Source of the DNA: Piper betle
Lineage: Eukaryota > Streptophyta > Magnoliopsida > Piperales > Piperaceae
NCBI GenBank assembly: GCA_033002965.1
Contig: JAURVB010010435.1
Location: 1-64,000, forward strand
Length of the DNA stretch: 64,000 bases
Reading direction: 5' to 3'
The stretch's first letter is position 1; every line of letters starts with the position of its first letter. This document shows positions 36,131 through 47,806 of this stretch, in pieces. The notes under the pieces were generated by a model that was given only the letters and a program-made list of their open reading frames with translations, ran no database searches and was not told the DNA's origin. The translations under genes were made by a program, and so were the position numbers.

Positions 36131-37830
36131 TAGGGAGGTCGAGCTGTCTCCCTATCTTTAAAACGATAGATGCAGCTTTTTTTTGCAAGACCACATGCTG
36201 CTTGTATCCAACACTCACCATCAAATAATTGTTGGCCAGAAACATCTGAACCATACTTGGATGTCATACTTTCTGCACATTTGTCTTGCATATATGACAA
36301 TCAAGCTAATATAGTTGGTACTGAAATATAAATCTTCGCTAGAAACGACACACATAATACTTGAACAAGATCTTACATTTACAGCTTTGGACTTCTCATC
36401 CACGCAATCTACTTTGCCACCATTCATCCTGTGTGTTTGCCCAAATATTTGTGCTTGGGTGCGCTTTCGATCTAATTATTGAGTCTGAAAAGATTTTAAA
36501 CAATATATATTACAAAAAGAGCTTCGTGGAAAAAATTATAACAAACAAACATTGGGGCCAATACCAATTTCCCCTCATGTGTTGCAAATGGAATAGAATC
36601 CCCTGTGTGTTTGCTAATCCCGCCATCTTTGTCCGACAACCTATGAGTGCGGGCAATATTAGAATTTTTTGACCATGCCTCCCCATTCCAATGATTATCA
36701 ACAAGCTTATCCCATTGATTAGGCCGGATCCAATTTGGTCAAAATCCCTTTATGCTTGAAGAGTTTGCTTGTTTTGATTTATCCTTTGCATACCTCCTAC
36801 CATCAGATAGCATACCCCAAAAGAGTGTACTTGCCATATTTTCCCACACCTGTTGAACAAATTGATTGCATTCTTTCGGCCATGTAAAATTTTCCTATCA
36901 TTGGAAAATGAACCATCAAATAGATATAGACTAGAAAGGAAGTAAAACAAGTTAATATATAATGAAGGTACCATGAAGCATCACCACCACATGTCCTTCA
37001 TCATCCGAGGGACCTTCCAAGATGGCCTCGGCTAAGCATAGTACGTCCTCATTGTTTTGCCAATCTCCCATGCTTCTCAGCCGACAAAGATATTTCGACA
37101 TACAAGAAAAATAATTTATAAAATTATAACACCATGACGAAGCTAATCATCCATCAGAAACTTTTACTATACTTGGACAGTTTCTAATCATCAATATAGC
37201 ATACAAAAAGAAACAAAACTGGTACAATTGAATTCATGAGCAGTGTTGTATGTGTATCAGCTTTACTAACTCACTAATTTGCAATAATCCTGAATGAAGA
37301 AATCGGCCAATTCTAATCGGAATCGGCCAATTTAAATTGGATCGGGCGCGATCCAATTTGAAATGTGGTTGAATTGGGTTGGAATTGGTTTTGGGGTAAA
37401 TTACTAAAATTTCGATTTCGATTCCAATTTTTGCAACTATGGCAATAATACAAGTCAAGATCATTCAAAAGAAGCCTAAATAGAGTAGGATTGTCATAAT
37501 TCTAACTAAACCAAAATAAGATATGGTCATTTATTTGAATATATACTACCAAAAGTGAAAATGGAAAAAAAACACGAACATCACGTGCTTGCTACCATCG
37601 ATGTCCACTAGAATCTTAGCTTAAAGGTGTCTTGGTGCGTCACGGTTGAGACTTCTTGGCAGTCTTGGTTGAGGTGGAGGGATGTCTAAATCTGGAACGT
37701 CTGTATTCTCATCAATAAGTATTCTCTCATCATGCTGGTTAGCTTCCCGTGCCCCTTCAACACACAATGAAGAACCATGTAAAAGGAAACCTCTACCACG
37801 TGGAGCCGTGCAATCTATTAGAAAAAATAG
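36130..37830 (-). pseudogene. Ptta/En-Spm-type plant transposase remnant (Transposase_24-like)
   Basis: On the minus strand, reading across frames, 36770-36130 gives RPNQWDKLVDNHWNGEAWSK, then NIARTHRLSDKDGGISKHTG followed by DSIPFATHE, and later MNGGKVDCVDEKSKAVN. The conserved sequence W..LV..W....W..KS..N...R......HTG.S..F..H and the VDEKS motif are those of plant Ptta/En-Spm transposases as I know them. Upstream (37630-37820) a proline/arginine-rich segment ending DIPPPQPRLPRSLNRDAP could be part of the same gene. Several stops and frameshifts and the MITE insertion mean it is not functional. Boundaries are approximate; family assignment is by eye. Confidence 0.55.
37289..37441. mobile_element. 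hAT-type MITE, 153 bp, TSD GCAATAAT
   Basis: GCAATAAT occurs at 37281-37288 and 37442-37449. The right end read inward is CATAGTTGCAAAAATTGG, the same terminus as the left end of the hAT element at 51726. The left end (CCTGAATGAAGAAATCGG) is a degenerate inverted match. The inside is rich in aatcggccaatt palindromes. An 8 bp TSD is diagnostic of the hAT superfamily. Confidence 0.8.
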
Positions 37831-38009
37831 TTAAGTACATAATGTAAACAAGAACAAAAAATACAAAAAAAAATGGCCAAAGGATAGAAGTATACAAAAG
37901 ATTCGACATATCATTCATCACTGTCATCACTACTATCAGTATCGTCTATGTCTTCTTCATCATTGCCCAAGCTACTAATTTAATCTTGTTTTCACCATCA
38001 TCCAACTCT

Positions 38010-39342
38010 ATCTTTTTCCACTGTGTTGATTTATTAATTGACAAATTCATTCGCTAATAAACCTAAGTCATAACTGAAACAAAAAAATACTAATGAACCA
38101 TGATGGTTCGACTTTTTAGATGGCAGGCACTCGTAGACAGTCAAACCAGAGCTACTCCGCCCAATGTCAACACCGAGAATGTATTGGCTCAGATCTTGAC
38201 GGCCATACAAGGACTGGCGCAAGCTTCAGAAAATGCAAATTCTGTAGTTTAAAATATTGTTCAACAGTTACCGGGAGTGGTAGCAAGGAATGAAACCTCA
38301 AACTCGGTAGCGGGTCCCAAAATCACCCAGATGGTGGTCAGGGAGTGCCCAAGGATGGGCAGGGTTAGTAGACCTAGGCTCAGATCTTGACGGCCATACA
38401 AGGACTGGCGCAAGCTTCAGAAAATGCAAATTCTGTAGTTTAAAATATTGTTCAACAGTTACCGGGAGTGGTAGCAGGGAATGAAACCTCAAACTCGGTA
38501 GCGGGTCCCAAAATCACCCCATGGTGGTCAGGGAGTGCCCAAGGATGGGCAGGGTTAGTAGACCTAGGCGAGCAAGGGGAGCATCCAAACCCAGTGCTAC
38601 CGGTAGTCCGACAAGTGGTGCCACCAGCGGTTGATGATAGTAATCGCTACACTGTGGAAAAACTTAGAAAGAATGGAGCTGAGGTATTTATTGGAGGGAT
38701 CGATCCAATGAAGGCGGAGAACTGGATTGACATTACCGAAAAAGTGTTTAGAGCTCTGTCTGTGCCCCACCGCCATCAAGTGAGATTGGCAACATGCATG
38801 CTTCAAGAGGAAGATCTTACTGGTGGAAATCCATGGAGAAAACCACTTTCCATTGACGTGAGATTTCCTCCATTGTGTGGGCGGAATTTGTGGTAGCTTT
38901 CAATGGACAATATATTCCAGAGCCAGTTGTCCAGAAGAAAGCACTAGAATTCGCCAATTTAGTTCAGGGAGAATTCAGTCTGCGAATATGCCAAGAAATT
39001 CTTACAACTGGAGCGTTTTTCACCTGGGATTCTGGCAACTGATAAGGCGAGAGCTGACAAATTATTTTGGGGATTGAATCCAGAATTAAGATGTAAGATT
39101 GCTACAGCACCAACTAAGTTGATCGACTCAGCCACTACTCAAGAGTTGGTGTTCGAGTATGACCGTGCACAGAAGCAAGGAAAGGTTACTTCTCAGCACA
39201 AGAATGCCAACCCTGTCAGTAACAAAAATAGGTCAGCTTGACACCAGCAGCAGACTACCAAGGGAACATAGCGGGGAACCTTAAAAGGAAGTTTGAGGAT
39301 ATCCTGTGGAGGCGGTGTCAAAATTGCAAGAAGATGCACATA
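38010..39342 (+). pseudogene. LTR-D chromovirus gag fragment, plus strand
   Basis: It is homologous in reverse to 43600-44450 of the minus-strand LTR-D element (both share the aatgaaccatgatggttcga leader). The translation contains AEVFIGGIDPMKAENWIDIT and later WAEFVVAFNGQYIPEPVVQK, KALEFANLVQGEFSLRICQE, typical plant Ty3/gypsy capsid. It carries a 191 bp internal duplication, several stops, and ends in the middle of the zinc knuckle (RRCQNCKKMH), directly abutting the LTR of the opposite element. The 142-residue ORF at 38468-38896 is only part of it. It has no 5' LTR on its left. Confidence 0.8.
38188..38569 (+). repeat. 191 bp tandem duplication inside gag
   Basis: CTCAGATCTTGACGGCCATA begins at 38188 and 38379. 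The two units are almost identical over 191 bases (few single-base differences such as gcaagg/gcaggg and cccaga/ccccat), so the duplication is young. Confidence 0.9.
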
Positions 39343-40703
39343 GAAACAAGTATTTATTTTTCCTTTGCGATGATAATTACTTTACCTCGATCTTGATGAT
39401 TTAGCTTACGGTTATAATTTTTAATCGTTACTATTATTTATAGCAATTTAATTAATTAAGTTGTTTGATTAAATTATTTAAAATAATTTGTATTCTTCAA
39501 AAATATTATTAATACAATTATTTTAAATTATTCAAATCAATAAAGTTTCAAACTTTACTTATTTTCATTATTCTATTTAGATTCGACGCTAGTGATTGCT
39601 ACCTGACTATAGTTTAATAACCCATTAAAATAATTATTTTTAAAGATTTATTACATGTTCATATTATTTTTAACTCGAGTCAGTATAGAGTGAGGTGTTA
39701 TTTACGAGTTGGTATTATTATTTAACTCGAGCTGTGTCGAGTCAAACATTATTTACAAGTTTGTCACCCAAGGTAATTTTCTTCTTTTTCTTCTTTCTCG
39801 GCGTCATCCCCTGTTCCTGACAGCAGCCGCCCTCTAGCCTCCGCCAGTGATCGTCTCCGGCCGTCGTCAATTGTCACCGCCCAGCCTTGCCATGCAGTTG
39901 CGGTGTTGCCCCGGCCAACTCCGGCAGCCTTCCAGCCGTGGCGACGCCTGCATCATCTGCCTAGCGGCACACTCACATCGCCTATTCCACAGCCGGTGAG
40001 CGTCGCCACCTCAATTGGGTGATCGCCTCGACACCCTCGACCCCCTATCGACCTTCTCCGGTCGGATTTCTTCAACCACTGTTGTCGCCTTTGTTTTTGC
40101 TGCCGTCCTTTGTTTTTGGCCATTTACCACCCTAGGCCAACATCCACACACATGAGATAAACCCTACATTGATCAACGAAGAGAGTAGGATCATCCTCCG
40201 ATGTCGGAACAACCGTCGGCACCGATTCCCGGTGAAAGCCTGTGCTTGCCCATCTCGCCGAAACAGGGGACTCGTCGGCCAACAGTTGTGTTTTGTTTCT
40301 TTCCTTTTGATTTTAAACTTTAATCCTCACGATTATAAAACTTATTATCAAATTAAAATATGCTTGCAAGAAAACTAAGAAGAGGGAGATAGGAAGAATA
40401 CCTAAGCCAGGAAGAAGACACGCCGGTAAAGAAGAGGAGAACTAGGTGGCTAAGGTGAAGAAAATGCCCCTACACCCGTATGTGAAAAATGACTTCCTCT
40501 TTCAAATTTATAAAAATGAAAATGACAGCTAGGGTATGTGAAAACACCCATAGACCCGTATTTCATTTAACCGGGTAAATAATAAAATGGGTGAATAATT
40601 AACCAGGTAAAGAATATAACACGTTCGGTCGTTCCTAGACCGCGCTCAGTCCTTCCCAGGCAATATCCATGTCCAATATATATATTTTTTCATAGTCTTT
40701 ACA
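39343..40703 (-). mobile_element. 3' LTR of the LTR-D element, truncated
   Basis: It matches 45706-47091 of the other LTR in the same orientation. Its element-5' end is TGTAAAGAC (read on minus from 40703), next to a purine tract (PPT) ccaagttggggagat at 40704-40718. About 1.2 kb of the distal end is lost where it meets the plus-strand gag. The ORF at 40169-40378 lies within and is not credible. Confidence 0.8.
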
Positions 40704-40820
40704 ATCTCCCCAACTTGGAAATATTTCGTCCCCGAAGTATTATAACAGGCAACAGAACTATCATGATTAATTTTATTTATTTCTTCGAGATTAGTTCATG
40801 CTACCACAAATATAAAACTC

Positions 40821-43610
40821 CTATGCCACAAATAGGCTAGGGTATTTCCCTGCCATTTCTTGTTCAGTCTCCCATGTAGCTTCCTCTGACCCTTGATTTT
40901 TCCACAATACTTTTACCAAAGGAATTTCTTTGTTCCTGAATGTCTTTATTTCTTTTGCCAGGATGCGGATAGGCTTTTCCTTGTAGGTTAAATTTAATTG
41001 TAGCTCTAGGTCTTCAAAATTGGTGATGATATGATCTTCATCTCGTACATATTTCTTTAGAATTGACACATTGAAAACATTGTGTACTCCGACTAGGCTT
41101 GGTGGTAATGCTACTCTATATGCACAATTTCCAACTCGATCCAGGATTGAAAATGGTCCTATGAATCTTGGCTTCAACTTCCCTGATCTTTTAAATCTGA
41201 TCACCCCCTTCGTAGGAGATGTCTTTCGGTACACAAACTCCCCAACTTGGAACTCTGGTCCTTCCTTCGAGTATCAGCATAACTCTTTTGTCGATCTTGA
41301 ACTGCCTTAAATCTTTGCTGAATGAGTTTCACCTTTTCAGTTGCTTCACTCACTATCTCTGGCCCGACTATAACTACTTCAGTAGACTCCAGCCAGCACG
41401 ATGGAGATCTACAGGGCCTACCATATAAGGCTTCAAATGGTGTCATCCCTATACTAGCTTGGTAAGAGTTATTGTAGGTGAATTCAGCCAATGCTAAGTA
41501 TTTCTCCCAGTCACCTCCCCAGTCAAGAATGCAAGCTCTTAACAAATCTTCCAAAGTTTGAATAGTCCTCTCACACTGACCATTAGTTTAGGGATGATAT
41601 GCTGTACTCAACTTAATTTGAGTTCCCATGGCTTTTTGGAAAGCTTCCCAGAAATGGGAGGTGAATAGAGGATCGTGGTCGGAGACTATCTACTTTGGAA
41701 TCCCATGCAATTTGACCATATTGTCAACATATAATCCTGCCATGTATTCCGCCGTTCTCATTGATTTCGTAGGGATGAAGTGAGCTACCTTAGTTAGTCG
41801 GTCCAGAACTACCCATATGGAGTCATGCTTCTTTTGAGTTCTTGGGAGCTTTGAAATAAAATCACATGTGACATACTCCCATTTCCACGTTGGTATTTCT
41901 AAAGGTTGTAATAGTCCTCCAGGTAGTTGATGTTGGGCTTTGATTTGTTGGCAAGTCGACACTTAGAGACAAAATCCACAAAATCCCTCTTCATCCCAAT
42001 CAACCAGTAGGTTCGCTTTAAATCCTGATACATTTTAGTAACTCTAGGGTGTATCGAGAACTTTAAGCGATGAGCCTCCTCCAAGATATTCCACCTCAGT
42101 GCATTATCCTTGGGTACACACAACCCACACAACCTTCCTCTAAATCTGATCACACTATTTGAATCAGCTACAATGTCAAGAATCTTGTCCAATATTTTAT
42201 TCAGCTCCTCATCACCCATTTGTGCTAGCTTAACATGATCAACTAAATCATTAGAAACAACCAAATTTTCCAGTAAGCCTGTTAGTTTCTCCACCGGGTT
42301 GATAGCTACCATTTCTGTTGACATGGCACAAAGTCTAGCTAGCTACTGACTTTTGTCCACTTTTCCCTTCCGACTCAATGTGTCGGCTACCACATTTGCT
42401 TTCCCTGGATGGTATAAGATTTGGAAGTTGTAGTCCTTCAAATATTCTATCCACCGCCTCTGTCGAAGGTTAAGGCCATTCTAGGTGAAGATATACTTCA
42501 AACTCTGGTGGTCAGTGAAACTTTGAACTGGGTTCCATACAAGTAGTGTCTCCAATTCTTCAGGGCAAAAAGCACCGTTGCCAGTTCCAAGTAATGGGTT
42601 GCATAATTTTGCTCATGAATCTTCAATTGACGAGAGGCATAGGCCACCACCTTACCTTCTTGCATAAGGGCATATCCTAAACACAACTAAGACGCATCGC
42701 TGAAGACTACGGATCCTTCATTACCATTTGGCAGGGTCAAGACTAGTGCAGTTGTTAAACTCTTCTTTAGAGACTGGAAACTCTCCTCACACTTACTACT
42801 CCATTTAAACTTGACCCCCTTCCTTGTGAGTTTGGTCATTGGCGATGCTACTAAGGAGAAATCTTTAATGAATTTCCTATAGTAACCCGCTAAACCAAGG
42901 AAGCTTCTGATATCAGTGACTGACTTAGGTTGTGGCCAATCAGTGATTGCTTTCACTTTTGGTGGATCCACTGCAATTCCAGCCTTTGAGACAATATGAC
43001 CATGGAAATTTACCTCCCTCATCCAGAAGTCACACTTTGAGAGCTTGGCGAAGAGTTGATGTTCTCTCAGAACTTGGAGAGTAATAGACAGGTGCTTCAC
43101 ATGCTCTTCTTCATTATTTGAATAAACTAGAATGTCGTCCACAAACACGATAATAAACTTGTCCAGGTATGCGTGGAATACTGTGTTCATGAGTGACATG
43201 AAGGCCGTTGGTGTATTTGTTAGACCAAAAGGCATAACTAGAAACTGATAATGTCCATACCGAGTTCGAAAAGCCGTTTTCTGTATATCTGACTCCTTTA
43301 CTCGCAACTGGTGATAAACAGCCCGCAAGTCTATCGTAGAAAATATTCCAGCTATTTTTAGCTGATCAAACAAGTCATCAATCCTCTGTAAGGGGTACTG
43401 ATTCTTGTATGTCACTTGATTGATTTTTTGATAGTCAATACACAGCCGAAGTAATCCATCTTTCTTCTTCACAAAAAGCATTGGGGCTCCTAGGGTGAAG
43501 TACTTGATCGGATGAAACCTACCTACAACAACCCCTCTACTTGACTCTCAACTCCTTGAGTTCTGTTGGAGCCATGCGGTATGCTACTTTAGAAATTGGC
43601 GTTGTTCAAG
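40821..43610 (-). pseudogene. Ty3/gypsy chromovirus pol: RT, RNase H, integrase, chromodomain-like tail
   Basis: Read on the minus strand. The linker DELPGLPPKRAVEFVIDLAP comes first (about 43690-43610). RT occupies 43481-42687 and is open for 264 residues, with [30 protein letters not shown] and an intact catalytic [10 protein letters not shown] stop follows SDAS, then RNase H ([26 protein letters not shown], 42686-42498). Integrase has an HRLKFSIHP..C zinc-binding region (42324-41899), then after a frameshift the core ([40 protein letters not shown]), with stops before IVSD and before TNGQ. The C-terminal part ends SEEATWETEQEMAGKYPSLF, the chromodomain-like end seen in Tekay/Del-type chromoviruses (subfamily inferred). 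Five or more disabling changes make it non-functional. Confidence 0.92.
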
Positions 43611-44395
43611 GTGCTAGGTCAATGACAAATTCCACTGCCCGCTTCGGAGGTAACCCTGGAAGTTCGTCTAGGAATACACATATTCCCGAACTGAATCCTC
43701 CCCCTGAACCAAATAAGCAAACGCTAGTGCATTCTTCTGGACAACGGGCTCTAGAAAATATTGTCCATTGAAACCTGCCACAAATTCCGCCCATGTGATG
43801 GAAGAAATCTCATGTCGATGGAATGTGAATTTCTCGATGGATTTCCACTAGTAAAATGCGTTTTCTTGAAGCATGCATGTTGTCAATCACATACAGAGCC
43901 TTAAAAGCTTTTTTGGTAATGTCTATCCAGCTCTCCGCCTTCATTGGATCGATCCCTCCAATAAATACCTCAACTCCATTCTTTCTTAATTTTTCCACAG
44001 TGGGTCACTATCATCAACCGCTGGCGGCACCACTTGTCGGACTACCAGTGGCACTGGGTTTGGACGCTCCCCTCGCTCGCCCGGGTTTGGTAACCCTGCC
44101 CACCCTTGGGCACTTCCCTGACCACCATCCTAGGTGATCGTGGGACCCACTGTTGAGTCTGAGGCTCTAGTCCCTACTACCACTCCCGGTAACCGCTGAA
44201 CGATGTTCTCAACCACAAAATTTGTATTTTCTGAACACTGCACCAGTCCCCTGTATGGCCACCAGGTTCTGGGCCAACACATTCTCTGTGTTCGAACTCG
44301 ACTGCACAAATTAGTTTGACTGTCTACAAGTGCCTACCATCTAAAATGTCGAACCATCATGGTTCATTAATTTGTTTTTTTGTTTCAGTTATGAC
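43600..44395 (-). pseudogene. LTR-D gag, minus strand, fused to pol by deletion
   Basis: On the minus strand it gives EVFIGGIDPMKAESWIDITK and MGGICGRFQWTIFSRARCPE (alternative frame of WAEFVAGFNGQYFLEPVV). The sequence then passes within a few codons from capsid to the linker upstream of RT (DELPGLPPKR), so the capsid end, zinc knuckle and protease are deleted. Frameshifts and stops are also present. The element could not have moved on its own. Confidence 0.8.
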
Positions 44396-44511
44396 TTAGG
44401 TTTATTAGAGAATGAATTTGTTAATTCAAAACACAACACAGTGGTAAAAGATAATTATTGAACTATTAAACAAGGTACTTGAGTCATAAAATGTGAGCTT
44501 GTGGGAAACTA

Positions 44512-44524
44512 GGCTCTAATACCA
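44512..44524 (-). other. Primer binding site of the LTR-D element
   Basis: The reverse complement TGGTATTAGAGCC is one base off the initiator tRNA-Met complement and sits two bases inside the LTR. It sets the element's orientation as minus. Confidence 0.85.
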
Positions 44525-44921
44525 CCTGTAACGACCCGCCCGAACCAGACCGGGTGTTACGTAAAAATATAGGTAATGTAAATGTAACATTCTAGAACAT
44601 GAATTGAAATACAACAAATAAGTCTCGCAACATATAATATGAATCATAACAATAAATCATGTTCTCTAAAATATAAAATAACCGTCTCACAGTCGTGGAC
44701 CGTTTCCTATAGCCACATTTATAACACAAGAGAATAATAAGGAACTCCAATTTTTATTATCGATTCACCATATCTAGGTTGGTAAAAGAACCACCAACCA
44801 CACTTCTATTCTTCAATCCAATGCTGCTCACTTACAGAGGCAATTCCGCGTTAGTGATAAAGCTACTAAGCCTCATAATTAAATGAAACTAGTCAATTTA
44901 ATCCCTATTATCATTTCACTC

Positions 44922-44953
<32 letters not shown>

Positions 44954-44984
44954 ATAAGTTTTAGTAATTATCTCTCAGGTCATT

Positions 44985-45120
44985 CTGAGACTAGTAATTT
45001 ATCTCTCTGGTCATTCTGAAATTAGTAAAAATCGCCTCCCAGCTCATTCTGAGATTAGGTGGTCTCCCAATTAATTTTGAGATTAGTCATAGTCTCTCAG
45101 TTCATTTTGAGATTAGTGCC
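44985..45120. repeat. Degenerate 32-38 bp tandem repeats in LTR-D
   Basis: Five units follow the pattern ctctcaggtcattctgagattagt with variable spacers. They are the minus-strand LTR's own repeats. Confidence 0.75.
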
Positions 45121-45179
45121 GACAAGGCTACCGATTTGGGAAAATACAACATTTCATATAGTTATACCAGTTTGGGGAA

Positions 45180-45300
45180 ATATAACATTTTAAATAATTA
45201 TACGGATAATACAACATTTCAAATAATTATACGGACAATACAATATTTTAAATAATTATATAGACAATACAACATTTCAAATAATTATACAGACACACAT
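45180..45300. repeat. 30 bp tandem repeats, four copies, in LTR-D
   Basis: The unit caacatttcaaataattatacggacaata (split: caacatttcaaataatta, tacggacaata) is repeated from about 45183 to 45298 with small changes. Confidence 0.8.
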
Positions 45301-47091
45301 AGTAATTTTAAAGGTCCGGCCCCGTGTCGGGCTGAGTCAATTCTTTGACCCCGATTGCGTTATAGCGCATGGTGGTCGAATTTGGGCTCAGGCCAACCAG
45401 GGTTGCCAACAAGGGAAAATATAACATCTCAAATAATTATATGGACTTGGATATTTCGAACTCGCAGCTGCGACCAATGATCCTAACCTGAACGAGAATG
45501 TAAAATTATATATAAGTATAATTTTATTCGAGTAAGAATGCATGCCACTAAATAACTAATATATATATCATTATTAAAATTCAAAAATATTAAATATTAA
45601 ATTATTCATGTGATTTAATCATTTAAGTCCTACTTTACCTTTTAAATTAATTGTCTAAATCATAATTAATACCTAACAATTGATAAAATAATTATTACTA
45701 ATAAACAAGTATTTAATTTTCCTTTGCGATGATAATTACTTAACCCCGATCTTGATGATTTAGTTCACGGTTATAACTTTTAATCACTACTATTATTTAT
45801 AGCAATTTAATTAATTAAGTTGTTCAATTAAATTATTTAAAATAATTTGCATTATTCAAAAATATTATTAATACAATTATTTTAAATTATTCGACTCAAT
45901 AAAATTTTGAACTTTACTTATTTTCATTATTGTATTTAGGTTCGACGCTAGTGATTGCTACCCGATTATAGTTTAATAACCCATAAAAATAATTATTTTA
46001 AAGATTTATTACTTGTTCATATTATTTTTAACTCGAGTCGGTATCGAGACAAGTGTTATTTACGAGTTGGTATTATTATTTAACTCGAGCTATGTCGAGT
46101 CAAGCATTATTTACAAGTTTGCCACCCAAGGTAATTTTCTTCTTCTTCTTCTTTCCCGGCGCATCCCCTGTTCCCGACAGCAACCGCCTTCCAGCCGCGT
46201 CTGTTGATCGTCTCCCGCCACCATTAATCGTCGCCGCCCAGCCCTGCCATGCAGTTGCGGTGTCGCCCCGGCCAACTCTGGCCGCCTTCCAGCCGCGGTG
46301 ATGCCTGCATCACTTGCCTAGCGGCGTTCTCGTGTTGCCTATTCCACCGCCGACGAGCGTTGCCGCCTCAATTGGGTGGTCGCCTCGACACCCTTAACCG
46401 CCTATCGACCTTCCCTAGCCCGATTGGAACCTGTTGCCACCCAGGACAGCCAGATTTCTTCACCCACGGTCGTCGCCTCTATTTTTACCACCATCCTCTA
46501 TTTTTGGCCATTTACCACCCCAGGCCGGCATCCACACATGTGAGATCAACCCTACACTGATCAACGAAGAGAGTAGGATCATCCTCCGACGTCGGAACGA
46601 TCGTCGCCACCGATTCCCGGCAAAACTTTGCCTGTGCTTGCCCATCTCGCCGAAACAGGGGACTCGTCGGCCAACAGTCGTGTTTAGTTTCTTTCCTTTT
46701 GATTTTAAACTTTAATCCTCACGATTATAAAGCTTATTATCAAATTAAAATATGCATGCAAGAAAACTAAGAAGAGGGAGATAGGAAGAATACCTAAGTA
46801 AGGAAGAAGACACGTCGTTAAGGAAGAGGAGAACTAGGCGGCTAAGGTGAAATGCCCCTACACCCGTATGTGAAAAATGACTTCCTCTTTCAAATTTATA
46901 AAAATGAAAATGACGGCTAGGGTATGTGAAAACACCCCTAGACACGTATTTCATTTAACCAGGTAAATAATAAAATGGGTGAATAATTAACCGGGTAAAG
47001 AATATAACACGCTGGGTCATTCCCAGATTGCGTTCGGTCCTTCCTGGACAGCGTCCGTGTCCAAATATTTTTTTTATTCACGGTCTTTACA

Positions 47092-47252
47092 GGTTATTTT
47101 ATATATTGTCATATGCTATCAGAACATGATTTATTTTTATAATTTATAAATTCTAGATTTATTTTCTGTATTTCAATTCATGTTCTGGGATGTTCTATTT
47201 ATATTAACTATATTTTTAAGTAACACCCATCCGGTTCGGGCAGGTCGTTATA
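47092..47252 (+). mobile_element. 3' end of an LTR-D copy in plus orientation
   Basis: It reads toward TCGGGCAGGTCGTTATA and is the reverse complement of 44527-44690 with divergence (aacatgaattgaaatac shared). It shows the minus element sits next to, or inside, another LTR-D copy of opposite orientation. Confidence 0.7.
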
Positions 47253-47743
47253 GACCGAAAGCTGAAAATTGGAGTTTCGGTATTTGGTTGAGGATTTATA
47301 ATTGCACTTGGAATCCTAGTACAAATAGGATTATTTGTAGTGATTATGCGTGTGGGCTAAATGGTGCCCGTGGGAGTTCTTGGTGGATTTGGACTTGGTC
47401 AAGACTTCAGAGAGGAGGTCTTCAACGACTTGAATACGTGTTATACTAGGACTTCGAGGTTGACTAGGAGAAGGAGCTAAGAGGGAGTCTTGGTGGAGCC
47501 AGACCAAACCCTAATCCTATTGGGAGTCAGATGTTGGGGTTTGAGGTTCTTTTGCCTAAGGAATTCTTCCATGACCATGGAGGTCAACTAGGAACGTGAG
47601 GAACAACATGGGAGGCATGTTTTAGGTCATGTTAGGTTTGGAGTAGGAATCAGTTCTTATAAATAGGTTGAATCCTTGGATACATGAGATTATCATGAGA
47701 GAGGTGAACAATCACAAGAGGGGAGGATGTCTGTGAGGGGACT

Positions 47744-47759
47744 TGTAAAGACCCGGAAA

Positions 47760-47806
<47 letters not shown>

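Larger units (their letters stand above)
44527..47091 (-). mobile_element. 5' LTR of the LTR-D chromovirus element (2565 bp)
   Basis: The inner edge TGTAACGACCCGCC adjoins the PBS; the outer edge is GGTCTTTACA at 47082-47091. The terminal 35 bases at the inner edge form a hairpin (GTAACGACCCG..CGGGTGTTAC). It contains two short tandem arrays (44985-45120, 45180-45300) and a GC-rich block (46140-46680) with no domain. The same LTR occurs as a complete solo copy at 47744. Confidence 0.85.

Noticed and set aside
38468..38896. 142-residue ORF as an independent gene
   Set aside because: It is a piece of chromovirus gag, homologous to the minus-strand copy at 43800-44150.
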